From: Teredinibacter turnerae
GTDB taxonomy: Bacteria; Pseudomonadota; Gammaproteobacteria; Pseudomonadales; Cellvibrionaceae
Assembly (NCBI RefSeq): GCF_037935975.1
Contig: NZ_CP149817.1
Location: 310,001-374,000, forward strand
Reading direction: 5' to 3'
Length of the DNA stretch: 64,000 nucleotides
The translations under genes and the position numbers were made by a program. Numbering within the stretch: position 1 is the stretch's first letter; each line of letters opens with the position of its first letter. Positions 1 to 9,985 of this stretch are shown piece by piece. The notes beneath the pieces were generated by a model. That model searched no databases. It was given only the letters and a program-made list of their open reading frames with translations, and was not told the origin of the DNA.

Positions 1-390
1 TTTGAACGTTTGAGCAGTCAATCGCAGCAGGAGCTTGAACGTATTTGTCAGTTTCTTGGTTATAGCGGTGCGCCAGTGTGGGACGACAATATGGAACGCA
101 AAAACGTGTCTGCGCAGCGTATTCGTAAATTTCCTTTTTACGATCTTGTGGTTGAATCGAAACTGATGACGAGTCTGCGCCGTAACCTGGTGCCGCGTCA
201 GCTGCGGGATGCGGTGAAAGCCAAACTGACAATGAACAAGCGACCAGAGCTTTCAGCCCAGACTCGGGCAAAGCTCGAGGCTGTTTTCAACGAAGACCTG
301 GCGCAGCTGGGTAAGTTGGTCGGCACAGAATTGAATTGCACTAATTTTAAAGACGTCGCCAAAAATGGGCCCGCGCCTGACTTGGTGTAG
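1..390 (+). CDS. Sulfotransferase, C-terminal part (cut by window edge)
   Basis: The reading frame is open from base 1 and ends at the TAG at 388-390, so only the last 129 codons are seen. The sequence (LGYSGAPVWD near its start, then a basic stretch, FPFYDLVVES and a charged end with NEDLAQLGKL) resembles the tail of PAPS-dependent sulfotransferases, where an acidic E-D-L-x-x-L-x-x-L segment closes the domain. The PAPS-binding loop would lie upstream and cannot be checked. The next gene, 60 bases on, recycles PAP, the by-product of sulfotransfer, and the two after it make PAPS, which supports the call strongly by context. Product assignment is inferred from the tail and the neighbours. Confidence 0.6.
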   Translation, partial: FERLSSQSQQELERICQFLGYSGAPVWDDNMERKNVSAQRIRKFPFYDLVVESKLMTSLRRNLVPRQLRDAVKAKLTMNKRPELSAQTRAKLEAVFNEDLAQLGKLVGTELNCTNFKDVAKNGPAPDLV

Positions 391-452
391 AGCCTAAATT
401 TTTGAGCATGTTTTTTGCTAAGTACGACATACCTAACTTTGAAGGATATCGC

Positions 453-1274
453 GTGGAGAATGAAATTACCGCTCTTGCAGAGCTCGTCGCCAAAGTCAAT
501 GAAATTGTGGTTGCTGCGGGTGACGCAATTATGGATATCTACCAACAACCGGATTTCAATGTAGAAATTAAGGATGACAATTCTCCGCTAACCCGGGCCG
601 ACAAAGCAGCCCACAATATTTTGGCCGCAGCGCTGGAAGCGCTTGATTGTGGCCCTGTTCTTTCTGAAGAAGATGCCAACATTCCCTGGGCAGAACGCCA
701 GCAATGGCAACAGTACTGGCTGGTAGACCCGCTGGACGGCACCAAAGAATTTATCAAACGCAACGGCGAATTTACGGTGAATGTTGCGCTTATTAAGGAC
801 GGTGTACCCATTCTCGGCAGTGTATATGCGCCGGATAAAGGCTGGCTTTACTATGGCGCTCAGGGCGTCGGCGCATTTAAAGTGGAAGATGCAAAAGCGG
901 CTACAGGCGCAGAGAGTATTTCCCCAGCAGTTGTGCCTGGTAGCGACGATGTCTGGCGCATCGTCGGCAGTCGTTCTCACCAGAGTGATGATTTCAAAGA
1001 ATTTGTAAAATCGTTCAACGGTACTGACATAGTGGCGATGGGCAGTTCGTTAAAAATATGTTTAGTGGCAGAAGGTGCTGCAGATCTCTACCCGCGTTTG
1101 GGGTTGACCAGTGAATGGGATACTGCAGCCGCACAAGCGGTCGTTGAGGCGGCTGGCGGAATTTTGCTTAACTGGGAAACGAAGCAGCCCTTGCGTTATA
1201 ACACCAAAGAGTCGCTGCTCAATCCATTCTTTATTGTGTGTTCGCAAACTTCACCCGTTTGGCTAAACGTTTAA
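453..1274 (+). CDS. cysQ: 3'(2'),5'-bisphosphate nucleotidase CysQ
   Basis: Hydrolyses PAP (3'-phosphoadenosine 5'-phosphate) to AMP and phosphate, removing the product that inhibits sulfotransferases. It belongs to the Mg-dependent inositol-monophosphatase fold. Visible signatures are SEED at about residue 71, DPLDGTKEF at 92-100 (metal-binding DPxDGT) and the late motif [17 protein letters not shown] chose the GTG at 453 because GAAGGA lies 6 bases upstream and the protein then starts at the usual point of the family (273 residues). The in-frame TTG at 402 and ATG at 408 would add 15-17 residues with no homology. It lies between a sulfotransferase and cysD in what looks like one operon. Confidence 0.9.
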   Translation: MENEITALAELVAKVNEIVVAAGDAIMDIYQQPDFNVEIKDDNSPLTRADKAAHNILAAALEALDCGPVLSEEDANIPWAERQQWQQYWLVDPLDGTKEFIKRNGEFTVNVALIKDGVPILGSVYAPDKGWLYYGAQGVGAFKVEDAKAATGAESISPAVVPGSDDVWRIVGSRSHQSDDFKEFVKSFNGTDIVAMGSSLKICLVAEGAADLYPRLGLTSEWDTAAAQAVVEAAGGILLNWETKQPLRYNTKESLLNPFFIVCSQTSPVWLNV

Positions 1275-1290
1275 CCGCTTAGGAGCTAGT

Positions 1291-2205
1291 ATGTCCCCCT
1301 CTGATCGACGCCGTTCACATCTTAAGCAGCTCGAAGCCGAATCGATTTTTATTATTCGCGAAGTCGCCGCGAAATTTCAGAACCCGGTGATGCTTTATTC
1401 TGTTGGCAAGGACTCAGCGGTAATGCTGCATCTTGCCATGAAAGCCTTTGCTCCCGGCACGCCACCATTTCCGTTGCTGCATGTGGATACCACCTGGAAA
1501 TTCCGCGAGATGATCGAGTTTCGCAACAACATGGCGAAACAAGCGGGCATGGAATTGCTGGTGTATACCAATGAAGAAGGCCGGGCGGCGAATATTAATC
1601 CGTTCGATCACGGCAGCGCAAAATACACCGATATCATGAAAACCATGGCGCTTAAGCAGGCGCTGGATAAATACGGATTCGACGCCGCTTTTGGTGGTGC
1701 CCGCCGCGATGAAGAAAAAAGCCGGGCGAAAGAGCGGGTGTATAGTTTTCGCGATAAGTACCATCGCTGGGACCCAAAAAATCAGCGGCCGGAGCTGTGG
1801 AACTTGTATAACTCTCGTGTGAACAAAGGCGAATCCATTCGTGTGTTCCCGCTCTCTAACTGGACTGAGCTGGATATCTGGCAATATATTTATTTAGAAC
1901 AAATCCCGATTGTGCCGTTGTATCTGGCGAAACCACGGCCTGTGGTTGAGCGTGATGGAAACCTTATTATGGTGGACGATGATCGTCTGCCGCTGGCGGA
2001 GGGTGAAGTTCCGGAAGAAAAATGGGTGCGTTTTCGCACGCTGGGGTGTTACCCCCTTACCGGAGCGGTGGAGTCGACGGCTCAAACACTGCCCGATGTT
2101 ATTCAGGAAATGCTGCTGACACGTACCTCAGAGCGTTCCGGTCGAGCCATTGATCACGATGAAGCGGGGTCCATGGAGAAAAAGAAACGAGAAGGGTATT
2201 TCTAA
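1291..2205 (+). CDS. cysD: Sulfate adenylyltransferase subunit 2 (CysD)
   Basis: Small catalytic subunit of ATP sulfurylase, making adenosine 5'-phosphosulfate from ATP and sulfate. The PP-loop reads SVGKDS at residues 37-42, the form typical of CysD, followed by DTTWKF and the arginine-rich [15 protein letters not shown] segment. Length 304 is normal for the family. AGGAG lies a few bases before the ATG. The stop overlaps the Shine-Dalgarno of cysNC, so the pair is translationally coupled. CysD/CysNC pairs beside a sulfotransferase recall the NodP/NodQ/NodH arrangement of Sinorhizobium, where they serve sulfation of an oligosaccharide rather than cysteine synthesis. Confidence 0.95.
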   Translation: MSPSDRRRSHLKQLEAESIFIIREVAAKFQNPVMLYSVGKDSAVMLHLAMKAFAPGTPPFPLLHVDTTWKFREMIEFRNNMAKQAGMELLVYTNEEGRAANINPFDHGSAKYTDIMKTMALKQALDKYGFDAAFGGARRDEEKSRAKERVYSFRDKYHRWDPKNQRPELWNLYNSRVNKGESIRVFPLSNWTELDIWQYIYLEQIPIVPLYLAKPRPVVERDGNLIMVDDDRLPLAEGEVPEEKWVRFRTLGCYPLTGAVESTAQTLPDVIQEMLLTRTSERSGRAIDHDEAGSMEKKKREGYF

Positions 2206-2215
2206 GGACGCCGTG

Positions 2216-4114
2216 ATGACCGAGACCAACAGCCTGCTGGCGACAGATATACACGCCTACCTGAAACAACACGAAGAGAAAGATCTGCTGCGTTTTATTA
2301 CCTGTGGTAGTGTCGACGATGGTAAATCGACCCTTATTGGTCGACTGCTACACGACACCAAAATGATCTACGAAGATCAACTGGCCGCGATATCAAAAGA
2401 CAGTAAGACTCATGGCACCACGGGGCAAGAGGTCGATCTCGCGCTGCTCGTTGATGGCCTGCAGTCGGAGCGCGAGCAAGGCATCACTATTGATGTTGCC
2501 TATCGCTACTTTTCTACCGATAAGCGCAAATTTATTATTGCGGACACCCCTGGACACGAGCAGTACACGCGCAATATGGCCACCGGTGCCTCAACGGTTC
2601 GCCTCGCCATTTTATTGATTGACGCACGCTACGGGGTACAAACCCAAACCCGCCGACACAGTTTTATTTGCTCCCTGCTGGGCATTAAGCATTTTATTAT
2701 TGCTGTAAATAAAATGGATTTGGTTGACTATTCCGAATCCCGTTTTAACGACATTTGCGCTGAATACAAAGAGTTCGCTAAAAATCTGAAGGTCGATGAT
2801 ATTCAGTTCGTTCCTCTATCGGCACTGGTGGGTGACAATGTTGCTCAACTATCCGATGCGACACCTTGGTATAAAGGCGCTCCTCTGCTGACTCTGCTGG
2901 AGGATCTTCCGCTTGATACGGATGACGACTTCGATAATTTGCGTTTCCCCGTGCAGTATGTGAACCGGCCGAACCTAAATTTCCGGGGTTATTGTGGCAC
3001 GCTCGCCTCGGGCGTATTGCGCCCCGGTATCGGCGTTAAAGCTCTGCCCTCTGGCAAAACCAGCCGCGTTGAGAAAATTATTCTGGCAGACAAGGAGCTG
3101 GCAGAAGCCTATCCCGGCGACTCAGTTACGGTTACGCTCGAAGATGAAATCGATATTTCCCGCGGCGATATGATAATCGCCGATACCGATTCACTGCAGC
3201 CCTCAAATGCGATGGTAATCGACTTGGTGTGGATGCATGACACTCCGCTGGAACTCAATAAAAACTATTACATAAAGCTGGGTGCAGCAGAAGTTACTGG
3301 CTCCATCAGTGAGATCGAATATCAGATTGATGTGAACACCCTGGAGCGTCAGCCGGTGAGCTCGGTTCCGCTGAATGGTATTGCGCGCTGCAAATTGAAT
3401 TTAACTGAACCCGTCTGTGTTGATGCCTACCAGAGCCATCCGCATACGGGGAACTTAATTTTTATTGATCGGCTGACCAACGTTACCGTGGGCGCGGGCA
3501 TGATTGCCGAGCCGCTGGGCAATGAAAATGTGGTTTGGCATTCAATGGATGTCTCGAAGAAAACCCGTGCGGAACGCTTCAAGCAAAAGCCTGCGATTAT
3601 CTGGTTTACCGGTTTGTCCGGTTCCGGTAAGTCAACCACCGCAAACGCGTTAGAAAAGCAGTTGTTTGCGATGGGGTTCAGCACCTATTTGCTGGATGGC
3701 GATAACGTTCGCCATGGTTTGTGCTCCGATCTGGGGTTCAGCGATAGGGATCGGATCGAAAATATTCGCCGCGTAGGTGAAGTCGCTAAATTGATGGTGG
3801 ATGCGGGTCAGATTGTGCTGGTTTCATTTATCTCACCGTTTCGCCGCGAGCGTCAGATGGTTCGCCAGATGGTGGAACCGGGCGAGTTTTTCGAAGTGTT
3901 TGTAAATACCCCAATCGACGTGTGCGAAACCCGTGACCCGAAAGGGCTCTACAAGAAAGCGCGCGCGGGAGAAATACGCAACTTCACTGGTATTGATTCG
4001 CCTTACGAAGCGCCTATCTCGCCTGAAATCGAGGTGAACACCGCGCAGGCGGATCTGGACATGCTGGTGCGCGAGTTACTCAAGCGATTAAAAGAATACA
4101 GCGTAATATCTTAG
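2216..4114 (+). CDS. cysNC: Bifunctional sulfate adenylyltransferase subunit 1 / APS kinase (CysNC)
   Basis: N-terminal part is the CysN GTPase that drives ATP sulfurylase; C-terminal part is CysC, which phosphorylates APS to PAPS. GTPase motifs are GSVDDGKST (31-39), DTPGHE (110-115) and NKMD (165-168); the APS kinase P-loop GLSGSGKS is at 466-473, followed by [10 protein letters not shown]. The fusion (632 residues) is the NodQ-type architecture. TAAGGA at 2203-2208, which includes the cysD stop, sits 7 bases before the ATG at 2216; a GTG directly before it is the only close rival. Upstream in-frame starts inside cysD are not supported. With cysQ and the sulfotransferase it forms a complete PAPS make-and-recycle unit. 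Confidence 0.95.
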   Translation: MTETNSLLATDIHAYLKQHEEKDLLRFITCGSVDDGKSTLIGRLLHDTKMIYEDQLAAISKDSKTHGTTGQEVDLALLVDGLQSEREQGITIDVAYRYFSTDKRKFIIADTPGHEQYTRNMATGASTVRLAILLIDARYGVQTQTRRHSFICSLLGIKHFIIAVNKMDLVDYSESRFNDICAEYKEFAKNLKVDDIQFVPLSALVGDNVAQLSDATPWYKGAPLLTLLEDLPLDTDDDFDNLRFPVQYVNRPNLNFRGYCGTLASGVLRPGIGVKALPSGKTSRVEKIILADKELAEAYPGDSVTVTLEDEIDISRGDMIIADTDSLQPSNAMVIDLVWMHDTPLELNKNYYIKLGAAEVTGSISEIEYQIDVNTLERQPVSSVPLNGIARCKLNLTEPVCVDAYQSHPHTGNLIFIDRLTNVTVGAGMIAEPLGNENVVWHSMDVSKKTRAERFKQKPAIIWFTGLSGSGKSTTANALEKQLFAMGFSTYLLDGDNVRHGLCSDLGFSDRDRIENIRRVGEVAKLMVDAGQIVLVSFISPFRRERQMVRQMVEPGEFFEVFVNTPIDVCETRDPKGLYKKARAGEIRNFTGIDSPYEAPISPEIEVNTAQADLDMLVRELLKRLKEYSVIS

Positions 4115-4138
4115 GTCGCAGGTATAACAACGTCTCTT

Positions 4139-5137
4139 ATGGAACACAACTATCAACTGGGTATTGTGGTGATCGGGCGCAATGAAGGCGAGCGCCTGAT
4201 TCGCTGCCTGGAATCAGCACGGCCCGATGTTAACACTGTGGTTTACGTAGATTCCGGTTCAACCGATAACAGCTGCGCGCAAGCGCGTCGCCTTGGGGTG
4301 GCCGTTGTGGAGTTGGACTTGTCCAAGCCGTTCACTGCTGCGCGGGCTCGAAATGCCGGATGGCAGGCGCTGGTTGAGCAAAATCCGGCAATCGAATTTG
4401 TTCATTTTATTGATGGCGATTGCGAATTTATTGAGGGCTGGCTGGCTACCGCCTGCGGTTTTTTGACCTCGAATACCGATTATGCTGTCGTATGCGGACG
4501 TCGTCGGGAGCGATACCCAGAGCGCTCGGTTTTCAACCGTTTGTGCGATATTGAATGGAACACGCCAGTGGGCGACGCCACGGCCTGTGGCGGCGATGCG
4601 CTGTTTCGTGTTTCCTGTCTTCAGCAAGCCGAGGGGTACACCGACTCACTTATTGCTGGTGAAGAGCCGGACCTGTGTTTGCGTTTGCGTAAACTGGGCT
4701 GGAAAGTCTATCGCTACGATGCAGATATGACCTGGCATGACGCGGCCATGTTCACCGTTGGCCAGTGGTGGAAACGCATGAAGCGTTCTGGCTATGCGTA
4801 CGCCGAAGGCTACGCTCGCCACGGCGGGCGCCGCGCTGAACTCGAAAATTACCGCTGGCCAGATATTCGCCGTATTGTTTTTTGGGCGTGTGCCTTCCCC
4901 GTTGGCGTGTTTGCGCTAGCGCTCACCTATCCTTTGTTCGCTTTGTTGTTGCTGGTTTATCCACTGCAGGTTGCTCGTTTGACGGCAACGTACCGCAACC
5001 AATTATCGCAGAGCAAGGTCGCTTTTTTTTATGCCGCATCGAATGTCGCCTGTAAATTTCCGCAATTCGATGGTGTGCTCGAATACCTGTTTAATCGCAT
5101 GAGAGGCCGTGCAGGCACTTTGATCGAGTACAAATAA
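4139..5137 (+). CDS. Family 2 glycosyltransferase with C-terminal membrane segments
   Basis: Inverting GT-A fold transferase using a nucleotide sugar. The nucleotide site reads IVVIGRNEGERL, YVDSGSTDNS follows at 37-46 and the metal-binding DGD lies at 92-94; GGDALF and GEEPDLCLRLR match the acceptor loop and the E-D-L-x-x-R region of the family. One or two hydrophobic segments at about 243-275 anchor it to the inner membrane. It begins 24 bases after cysNC and leads a run of four glycosyltransferase genes. The sugar and linkage cannot be read from the sequence. Confidence 0.85.
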   Translation: MEHNYQLGIVVIGRNEGERLIRCLESARPDVNTVVYVDSGSTDNSCAQARRLGVAVVELDLSKPFTAARARNAGWQALVEQNPAIEFVHFIDGDCEFIEGWLATACGFLTSNTDYAVVCGRRRERYPERSVFNRLCDIEWNTPVGDATACGGDALFRVSCLQQAEGYTDSLIAGEEPDLCLRLRKLGWKVYRYDADMTWHDAAMFTVGQWWKRMKRSGYAYAEGYARHGGRRAELENYRWPDIRRIVFWACAFPVGVFALALTYPLFALLLLVYPLQVARLTATYRNQLSQSKVAFFYAASNVACKFPQFDGVLEYLFNRMRGRAGTLIEYK

Positions 5138-5155
5138 TCTAAGGAACAGTTCCCT

Positions 5156-6079
5156 ATGTCTTACCTGCTGGTATCCCCTTGTAGAAACGAAGCCGAATTT
5201 ATGCGGAAAACGCTGGACAGCGTTTGCAACCAAACAGTACCACCAGACCTCTGGGTGGTAGTCGATGATGGATCTACCGATGAAACCCCGGCAATCCTGG
5301 CTGATTACGCGCAACGTTATCCGTTTATTCAGGTGATCACGCGGGAAAATCGCGGTCACCGCAGTGTGGGCCCGGGTGTCATTGAAGCGTTTTATTACGG
5401 TTACGACAAAATTGATGTAACCCAGTTTGATTATGTCTGTAAGTTTGATCTCGATTTGGACCTGCCGCCCCGTTATTTTGAAATCTTGATTGATCGAATG
5501 GAAAAAAATCCCCGGTTGGGCACTTGTAGCGGTAAAGCCTATTTTATCGATAAAAATACCGGAAAAATGGTAAGCGAGAAGTGTGGGGACGAAATGTCTG
5601 TTGGCATGACCAAGTTTTATCGCCGCACTTGTTTCGAAGAAATCGGCGGTTTTGTACGCGAAGTTATGTGGGACGGCATCGACTGTCATCGCTGCCGTCA
5701 GCTAGGGTGGCTGGCAGAAAGCTGGGACGAAGAAGAGCTGCGATTTATTCATTTGCGCCCTATGGGCTCTAGCCAAAAAGGCATTGTTACGGGGCGCAAA
5801 CGCCACGGGTTCGGTCAGTATTTCATGGGCACCGGGCTCGCCTACATGACAGCGTCGTCGGTGTTTAGAATGCTGCACCCGCCGGTATTTATTGGCGGCT
5901 TTTCGATGTGGCTGGGATATGTGGAAAGCATGTTGGCAGGAAAAGATCGCTTTGATGACAAAGCACTGGTGAAGTTTATTAACGAGTACCAATGGAAGTG
6001 TTTATTCAAGGGCAAAAAAGCTGCGACAGCTGAATTGAACGCGAAACAGGAATCCGTCTGGCTGGCGAAACACGCGTGA
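5156..6079 (+). CDS. Family 2 glycosyltransferase
   Basis: Second GT-A transferase of the run, 307 residues. It starts SPCRNEAEFM, has VDDGSTDE at 36-43 and a DLDLD stretch at 98-102 as the likely metal site. The C-terminal part lacks the long hydrophobic tail of its neighbour but carries one hydrophobic patch near VFIGGFSMWLGYV. AAGGAACAG lies just before the ATG, 18 bases after the upstream stop. The last base of its TGA is the first base of the next ATG (TGATG), so translation is coupled. Substrate unknown. Confidence 0.85.
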   Translation: MSYLLVSPCRNEAEFMRKTLDSVCNQTVPPDLWVVVDDGSTDETPAILADYAQRYPFIQVITRENRGHRSVGPGVIEAFYYGYDKIDVTQFDYVCKFDLDLDLPPRYFEILIDRMEKNPRLGTCSGKAYFIDKNTGKMVSEKCGDEMSVGMTKFYRRTCFEEIGGFVREVMWDGIDCHRCRQLGWLAESWDEEELRFIHLRPMGSSQKGIVTGRKRHGFGQYFMGTGLAYMTASSVFRMLHPPVFIGGFSMWLGYVESMLAGKDRFDDKALVKFINEYQWKCLFKGKKAATAELNAKQESVWLAKHA

Positions 6080-7308
6080 TGAAAATTGCTTACTTGGCGC
6101 CGGAGCTGCCGGCGCTTTCCGCGACGTTTGTGTATAACGAAATACTTGAGCTCGAAGAACAGGGGGTTGACGTACAGTATTTTTCTGTACATCGACCGAC
6201 CGCTATCGCCACGGACAGCAAACTGGAAGCGATGCGCGAAAACACCCGATATTTGTACGCGCAGAGTAAACTAACGGCATTGCTCGCAAATATTTCTATG
6301 CTGTTACAAAAGCCTGTCGCTTATGTGTCGGTGCTTGGGATGTTGCTGGCAGATATTGTGCGTCTGGGCGTTATTACCCGCACGGCCATTGGCCAGGTCA
6401 TGCGTTTTTTCTACGGGGCCTATCTCGCGAAATTGCTCTGTAAACAAAAAGTTCAGCATTTACATATCCACTTTGCACATGTGCCGACGGACATTGGTAT
6501 GTACGCATGCAAGTTAGCGGGTATTCCCTATTCGGTAACTTCGCACGCTAATGATCTTTTCGAGCGCGGCTGGCTGATTAAACAGAAGGTTGAGCGTTCT
6601 GCATTCTTCGGCTCCATCTCCGCCTACAATATCAAACATATTGAAAGCCTGGGGGCGCCAAGTGATCGCTTGGTGATTACTCGCTGTGGTGTAGACGATA
6701 GAATTTTTCCTCCGATTGATAAATTACATCATATCGCGGCCAAAACTATCGGTGGTATTGGGCGTTTAGTTGAAAAGAAAGGTTTTGATACCCTGATTAA
6801 AGCCGTTGCGGTGTTAAAGCAACGGGACTACCCCGTGACCTTAAAGCTGGCCGGTGGTGGACCACTGGAGCAAGAACTTAAGCAACTGGCAGTCGCGCGC
6901 GGTGTAGAGCAAGAAGTCGAATTTTTGGGCCCTCTGGTGCACTCTGAGGTACCGGCTTATCTGTCTGAACTGGAAGCATTCGTGCTGCCCTGTAAGACTG
7001 ATAGCAATGGTGATATGGACGGCATACCCGTGGTGTTGATGGAAGCGATGTTGTCCGGTTTGCCGGTAATCACTACCCGCTTGTCTGGTATACCCGAATT
7101 AGTTGTTGATGGTTATTCCGGCTTGCTTATCGAACCGGAAGATGAAATGGCATTAGCGAACGCAATTCAGCAGCTGCTAGGCGATGCAGAGTTGCAAGCG
7201 CGGTTGGTGAAAGACGGAGCAGCGCATGTCGCGGATGAGTTTTCCCTGCGCACCAATGTGCAACGGCTTATGGCATTGTTCGAAAAAGCGATAGGAGATT
7301 CTCAGTGA
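6079..7308 (+). CDS. Family 4 (GT-B) glycosyltransferase
   Basis: Retaining transferase with two Rossmann domains. The N-terminal half contains HIHFAHVPTDIGMYA and SHANDLF, the C-terminal half GRLVEKKGFDTLIKAV, a glycine-rich LAGGGPLEQELKQL and the E-x7-E element around GIPVVLMEAMLSGLPVITT, which binds the donor phosphate. This pattern matches WcaL/AmsK-type exopolysaccharide transferases. The ATG shares one base with the upstream stop; the alternative GTG three bases earlier would overlap by four. Fourth glycosyl or sulfation gene in the same operon direction. Confidence 0.85.
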   Translation: MKIAYLAPELPALSATFVYNEILELEEQGVDVQYFSVHRPTAIATDSKLEAMRENTRYLYAQSKLTALLANISMLLQKPVAYVSVLGMLLADIVRLGVITRTAIGQVMRFFYGAYLAKLLCKQKVQHLHIHFAHVPTDIGMYACKLAGIPYSVTSHANDLFERGWLIKQKVERSAFFGSISAYNIKHIESLGAPSDRLVITRCGVDDRIFPPIDKLHHIAAKTIGGIGRLVEKKGFDTLIKAVAVLKQRDYPVTLKLAGGGPLEQELKQLAVARGVEQEVEFLGPLVHSEVPAYLSELEAFVLPCKTDSNGDMDGIPVVLMEAMLSGLPVITTRLSGIPELVVDGYSGLLIEPEDEMALANAIQQLLGDAELQARLVKDGAAHVADEFSLRTNVQRLMALFEKAIGDSQ

Positions 7309-8408
7309 AAATCGGCGAGGATCTTCTTCCGCGGCAGCTTTGCTGTGTCATGGGGTTGCCGTTTGACGTGGTCACAACGACCGCGGCTGTAACCCAGGTC
7401 GAACAGGCCATTGAATCTGGGCAGGATTGTTTTCTTTCCACACCGAACCTTAACTTTGTTGTTTCGGCAATGCGCGATGATGATTTCTATCAGTCCGTGG
7501 TGGAAAGTGATTTGATCATCGCAGACGGGATGCCCATTGTTTGGGTATCGAAGCTGCTGGGTATTAATTTGCCGGAACGAGTCGCCGGATCCACCCTGTT
7601 CGATGAGCTTTCGCAGCGTCCGGCAGAAAAAAAGATGCGTGTGTTTTTCTTTGGTGGACTCCCTGGTGTCGCAGAGAAAGCTTCAACTGTTCTCGCGGAT
7701 AAATTTCCTGGTGCAGAAGGCTGTGGTTATTTCGATCCGGGGTTTGGCAACGTTGAAGAAATGTCGACTGATGCCATTATTGACACAATTAACGCTGCGA
7801 ATCCCGATTTTATCGTTGTTGCGTTAGGGGCAAAAAAGGGTCAGAACTGGATTTTACACAACCGCGACAGATTGCAGGCCCCCGTCGTTAGCCACTTGGG
7901 TGCGGTGGTGAATTTTGTCGCAGGCGAGGTTAGTCGCGCGCCAAAAATGGTACAAAAACTGGGGCTCGAATGGTTGTGGAGAATTAAAGAAGAGCCTGGT
8001 ATATGGCGCCGATATTGGAATGACGGTTTGACCTTGCTGCAATTACTCGTAAAGAATGTGTTGCCTCTTTACCTGACTCGTAATAAAACGATTCAGAAAC
8101 AGGTTTGTCAATCGACATTTGATGAGACAGATTCCTGTGTACAGCTCACATTGACAGGGAAGATGGATAGGGATTTTTCCCGGAACCTCATGACTGAGGT
8201 GGTTGATCACGCCCGTGCGCAAAAGCCTTTGCGGCTCGACTTATCCGGCCTGGAATACATGGACAACAGCTTTATCGCGTTTTTGCTTCTCATGGACTGC
8301 CGCTTACAGAAGCACCAATCTCGTCTGGAGATCATTGCTGTCAGTAATGTCCTCGCCAAGACATTTCAGCAGCAAGGAGTCGCTAAGCGATTTATTTATG
8401 CGGCCTAG
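7305..8408 (+). CDS. WecG/TagA/CpsF (GT26) glycosyltransferase fused to a STAS domain
   Basis: Residues 1-245 are a GT26 transferase: TPNLNF (46-51), the acidic ADGMPIVW (73-80) and ERVAGSTLFD (91-100) are the family signatures, and the normal WecG/TagA protein ends near 245. An extra 100 residues follow. They read as a STAS fold (beta-strand VQLTLTGKMD, helix, LRLDLSGLEYMDNSFIAFLL, helix, LEIIAVSNVLAKTFQQ), similar to anti-sigma-factor antagonists. In the D-S-S-G site of SpoIIAA-like proteins this one has D-N-S-F, so the serine aligned with the phosphorylated one is kept. GTG start overlaps the previous stop by four bases (GTGA), with AGGAGA upstream. GT26 enzymes usually transfer N-acetylmannosamine-type sugars to a lipid-linked acceptor; the STAS part may regulate or dock the enzyme. 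Confidence 0.85.
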   Translation: MKIGEDLLPRQLCCVMGLPFDVVTTTAAVTQVEQAIESGQDCFLSTPNLNFVVSAMRDDDFYQSVVESDLIIADGMPIVWVSKLLGINLPERVAGSTLFDELSQRPAEKKMRVFFFGGLPGVAEKASTVLADKFPGAEGCGYFDPGFGNVEEMSTDAIIDTINAANPDFIVVALGAKKGQNWILHNRDRLQAPVVSHLGAVVNFVAGEVSRAPKMVQKLGLEWLWRIKEEPGIWRRYWNDGLTLLQLLVKNVLPLYLTRNKTIQKQVCQSTFDETDSCVQLTLTGKMDRDFSRNLMTEVVDHARAQKPLRLDLSGLEYMDNSFIAFLLLMDCRLQKHQSRLEIIAVSNVLAKTFQQQGVAKRFIYAA

Positions 8409-8429
8409 CCGCGCTGCTTTGCGAGTGTA

Positions 8430-9545
8430 TTAACTTTTTTCAAAAAGGTAGGCGAACTGGTCTACAAATGCGTTGTTAGCAAGATATTCGCGAATGGTTT
8501 GATAGGCTTGCTCGGCGATTTTGCGTCGCTCTTCCTCTGCGCCAATCAGGTGGATCACTTTTTCCTCAAGATCGCTGTAATCCCAGTTTAATGCAATGTA
8601 GGTACTGTCGGCCTCGTGAATATGCGGTGCCATTTCCAAATGTTCCATTGAGGGCTTTAGCAATACAGCACCTGCGAGGACCGCTTCAATATCTCGCCAA
8701 CAGATCTCCCCGTACCCAAATGGGCTAAAACAAATTTTTGAATTTTCCAACTCTTTCATAAACCGAGGTCGCGGGATTCCGGTACCTGTCGCGGTAGAAA
8801 TGCCAGGAATTTCGCCGAGCTTGTCGATGGAAAGCTGCCGCATTTTTCCATACCAGGACGAGCCGTTTGCAGCCAGGCGGGCATGGACATCAATCGGTTT
8901 ATCGCCACTAGGCGCGTGCGATTTTTCCAGGAATTCCTCCAGAATACACGGGCCGGTAAAAAAGGTCGGTCCGAGTTTCAGTTTCGGTAAAAAATCCTCT
9001 GGAACATGCCAATTTACCGTGTCCTCTTCCAGGTCAAATAACCCCGAGTAGTATTCCATCAAATTGGTATCGCCTACTTGCGGTTTCAGATAGCGGGATT
9101 TTTCCTTTAACAACGATTTTTTAATATACGAGGTTAGGTAAGGGTTTAATGTCTTTGCCAGACGAAGATCTGTTGGCGCGAAAGAATCGAGGAAATGTAA
9201 ATCGGCTGATGGATTTAATTTGTGTATTTTTTCAACGAGGGAAACAAGTTCGCATTTGTCGATAGTAAACCAGGTTTGAAAAAGTACGACATCGGCGTCG
9301 TGTTGTTTGCAATAATTTTCGGCGGAGTATTCGGGTAAGGTAACAATGCGAATCTCCGCATCAAACTTTTCCCGAAACAAATCGCGGTAATATAAAAAAG
9401 GGTAAACCTGGTTATAACTTATTCGATTCGGCTCGGTAATGAGCAACACTTTTGGTCCAGCGGCTTTAAACGACTGGTCGGTTAGTGCACTGACTAATGG
9501 CCAGCTGTTTAATTTTTCGTAATTTTTGTATAGATAACTCAGCAT
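8430..9545 (-). CDS. GT-B type glycosyltransferase (CgeB/exostosin-like C-terminus)
   Basis: 371-residue protein read on the minus strand, converging with the preceding operon. It opens with a region ending in KVLLITEPNRISYNQVYPF and has a GT-B-like second domain with FSPFGYGEICWRDIEAVLAG followed by PSMEHLEMAP, where the acidic residues would contact a nucleotide sugar as in CgeB-like and exostosin-like transferases. CAGGAAG stands 4 bases before the ATG. No membrane segment. Part of the surface-polysaccharide locus by position; substrate unknown. The fold assignment is by motif and moderately sure. Confidence 0.65.
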   Translation of the reverse strand: MLSYLYKNYEKLNSWPLVSALTDQSFKAAGPKVLLITEPNRISYNQVYPFLYYRDLFREKFDAEIRIVTLPEYSAENYCKQHDADVVLFQTWFTIDKCELVSLVEKIHKLNPSADLHFLDSFAPTDLRLAKTLNPYLTSYIKKSLLKEKSRYLKPQVGDTNLMEYYSGLFDLEEDTVNWHVPEDFLPKLKLGPTFFTGPCILEEFLEKSHAPSGDKPIDVHARLAANGSSWYGKMRQLSIDKLGEIPGISTATGTGIPRPRFMKELENSKICFSPFGYGEICWRDIEAVLAGAVLLKPSMEHLEMAPHIHEADSTYIALNWDYSDLEEKVIHLIGAEEERRKIAEQAYQTIREYLANNAFVDQFAYLFEKS

Positions 9546-9985
9546 ACTTCCTGCCTAAACGTGTATATCCATCAGCGCACTGGGGCGTCAGTTAATCGAG
9601 CCATATCGTCTGCTAAAATAGCGACACCCATTGTATCGTGTATTCTAACTTTCGGGGCGGACATACTTAAAGAAGCCAAAGCAGCCACCGGGGTCGAGGG
9701 TTTGTGTCTGGGATTTTGGCTAACGGGGTGTTTTGCCACTCCTAGAGAGTCGTAAATATCTTCGGGCATTAATTATGCAAGAACTTTACCGAAAGGCTGA
9801 AATCCTATTCTGTGAATAAACGTAGCTGATTGAGCTGTATTGGATACCTGCCAATTGTTCCCGTCTTTGATCATATAGCGCCCGCGTGACTGCGGTAGGT
9901 GTTGATTATTGATGGGTATGTTGCCACAGTTTCGGCTTGAGCGATTAAATTAGGAAACTGGCTGTCTGGTCAATTTGGAGTGAGA
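9546..9985. other. Intergenic region between divergent glycosyltransferase genes
   Basis: About 440 bases holding the promoters of the minus-strand gene that starts at 9545 and the plus-strand gene that starts at 9986. Two opposing open frames of about 65 codons fill 9561-9769, but neither has a ribosome site or recognisable content. The stretch from 9780 to 9975 is richer in A and T. I see no clear operator or hairpin. Confidence 0.5.

Noticed and set aside
402-452. Upstream start (TTG 402 or ATG 408) for CysQ
   Set aside because: No ribosome site, and the added residues lie outside the family; GTG 453 has GAAGGA in place.
9561-9769. Two opposing 64-65 codon frames in the gap after the CgeB-like gene
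   Set aside because: No ribosome site, overlapping each other, no recognisable content.
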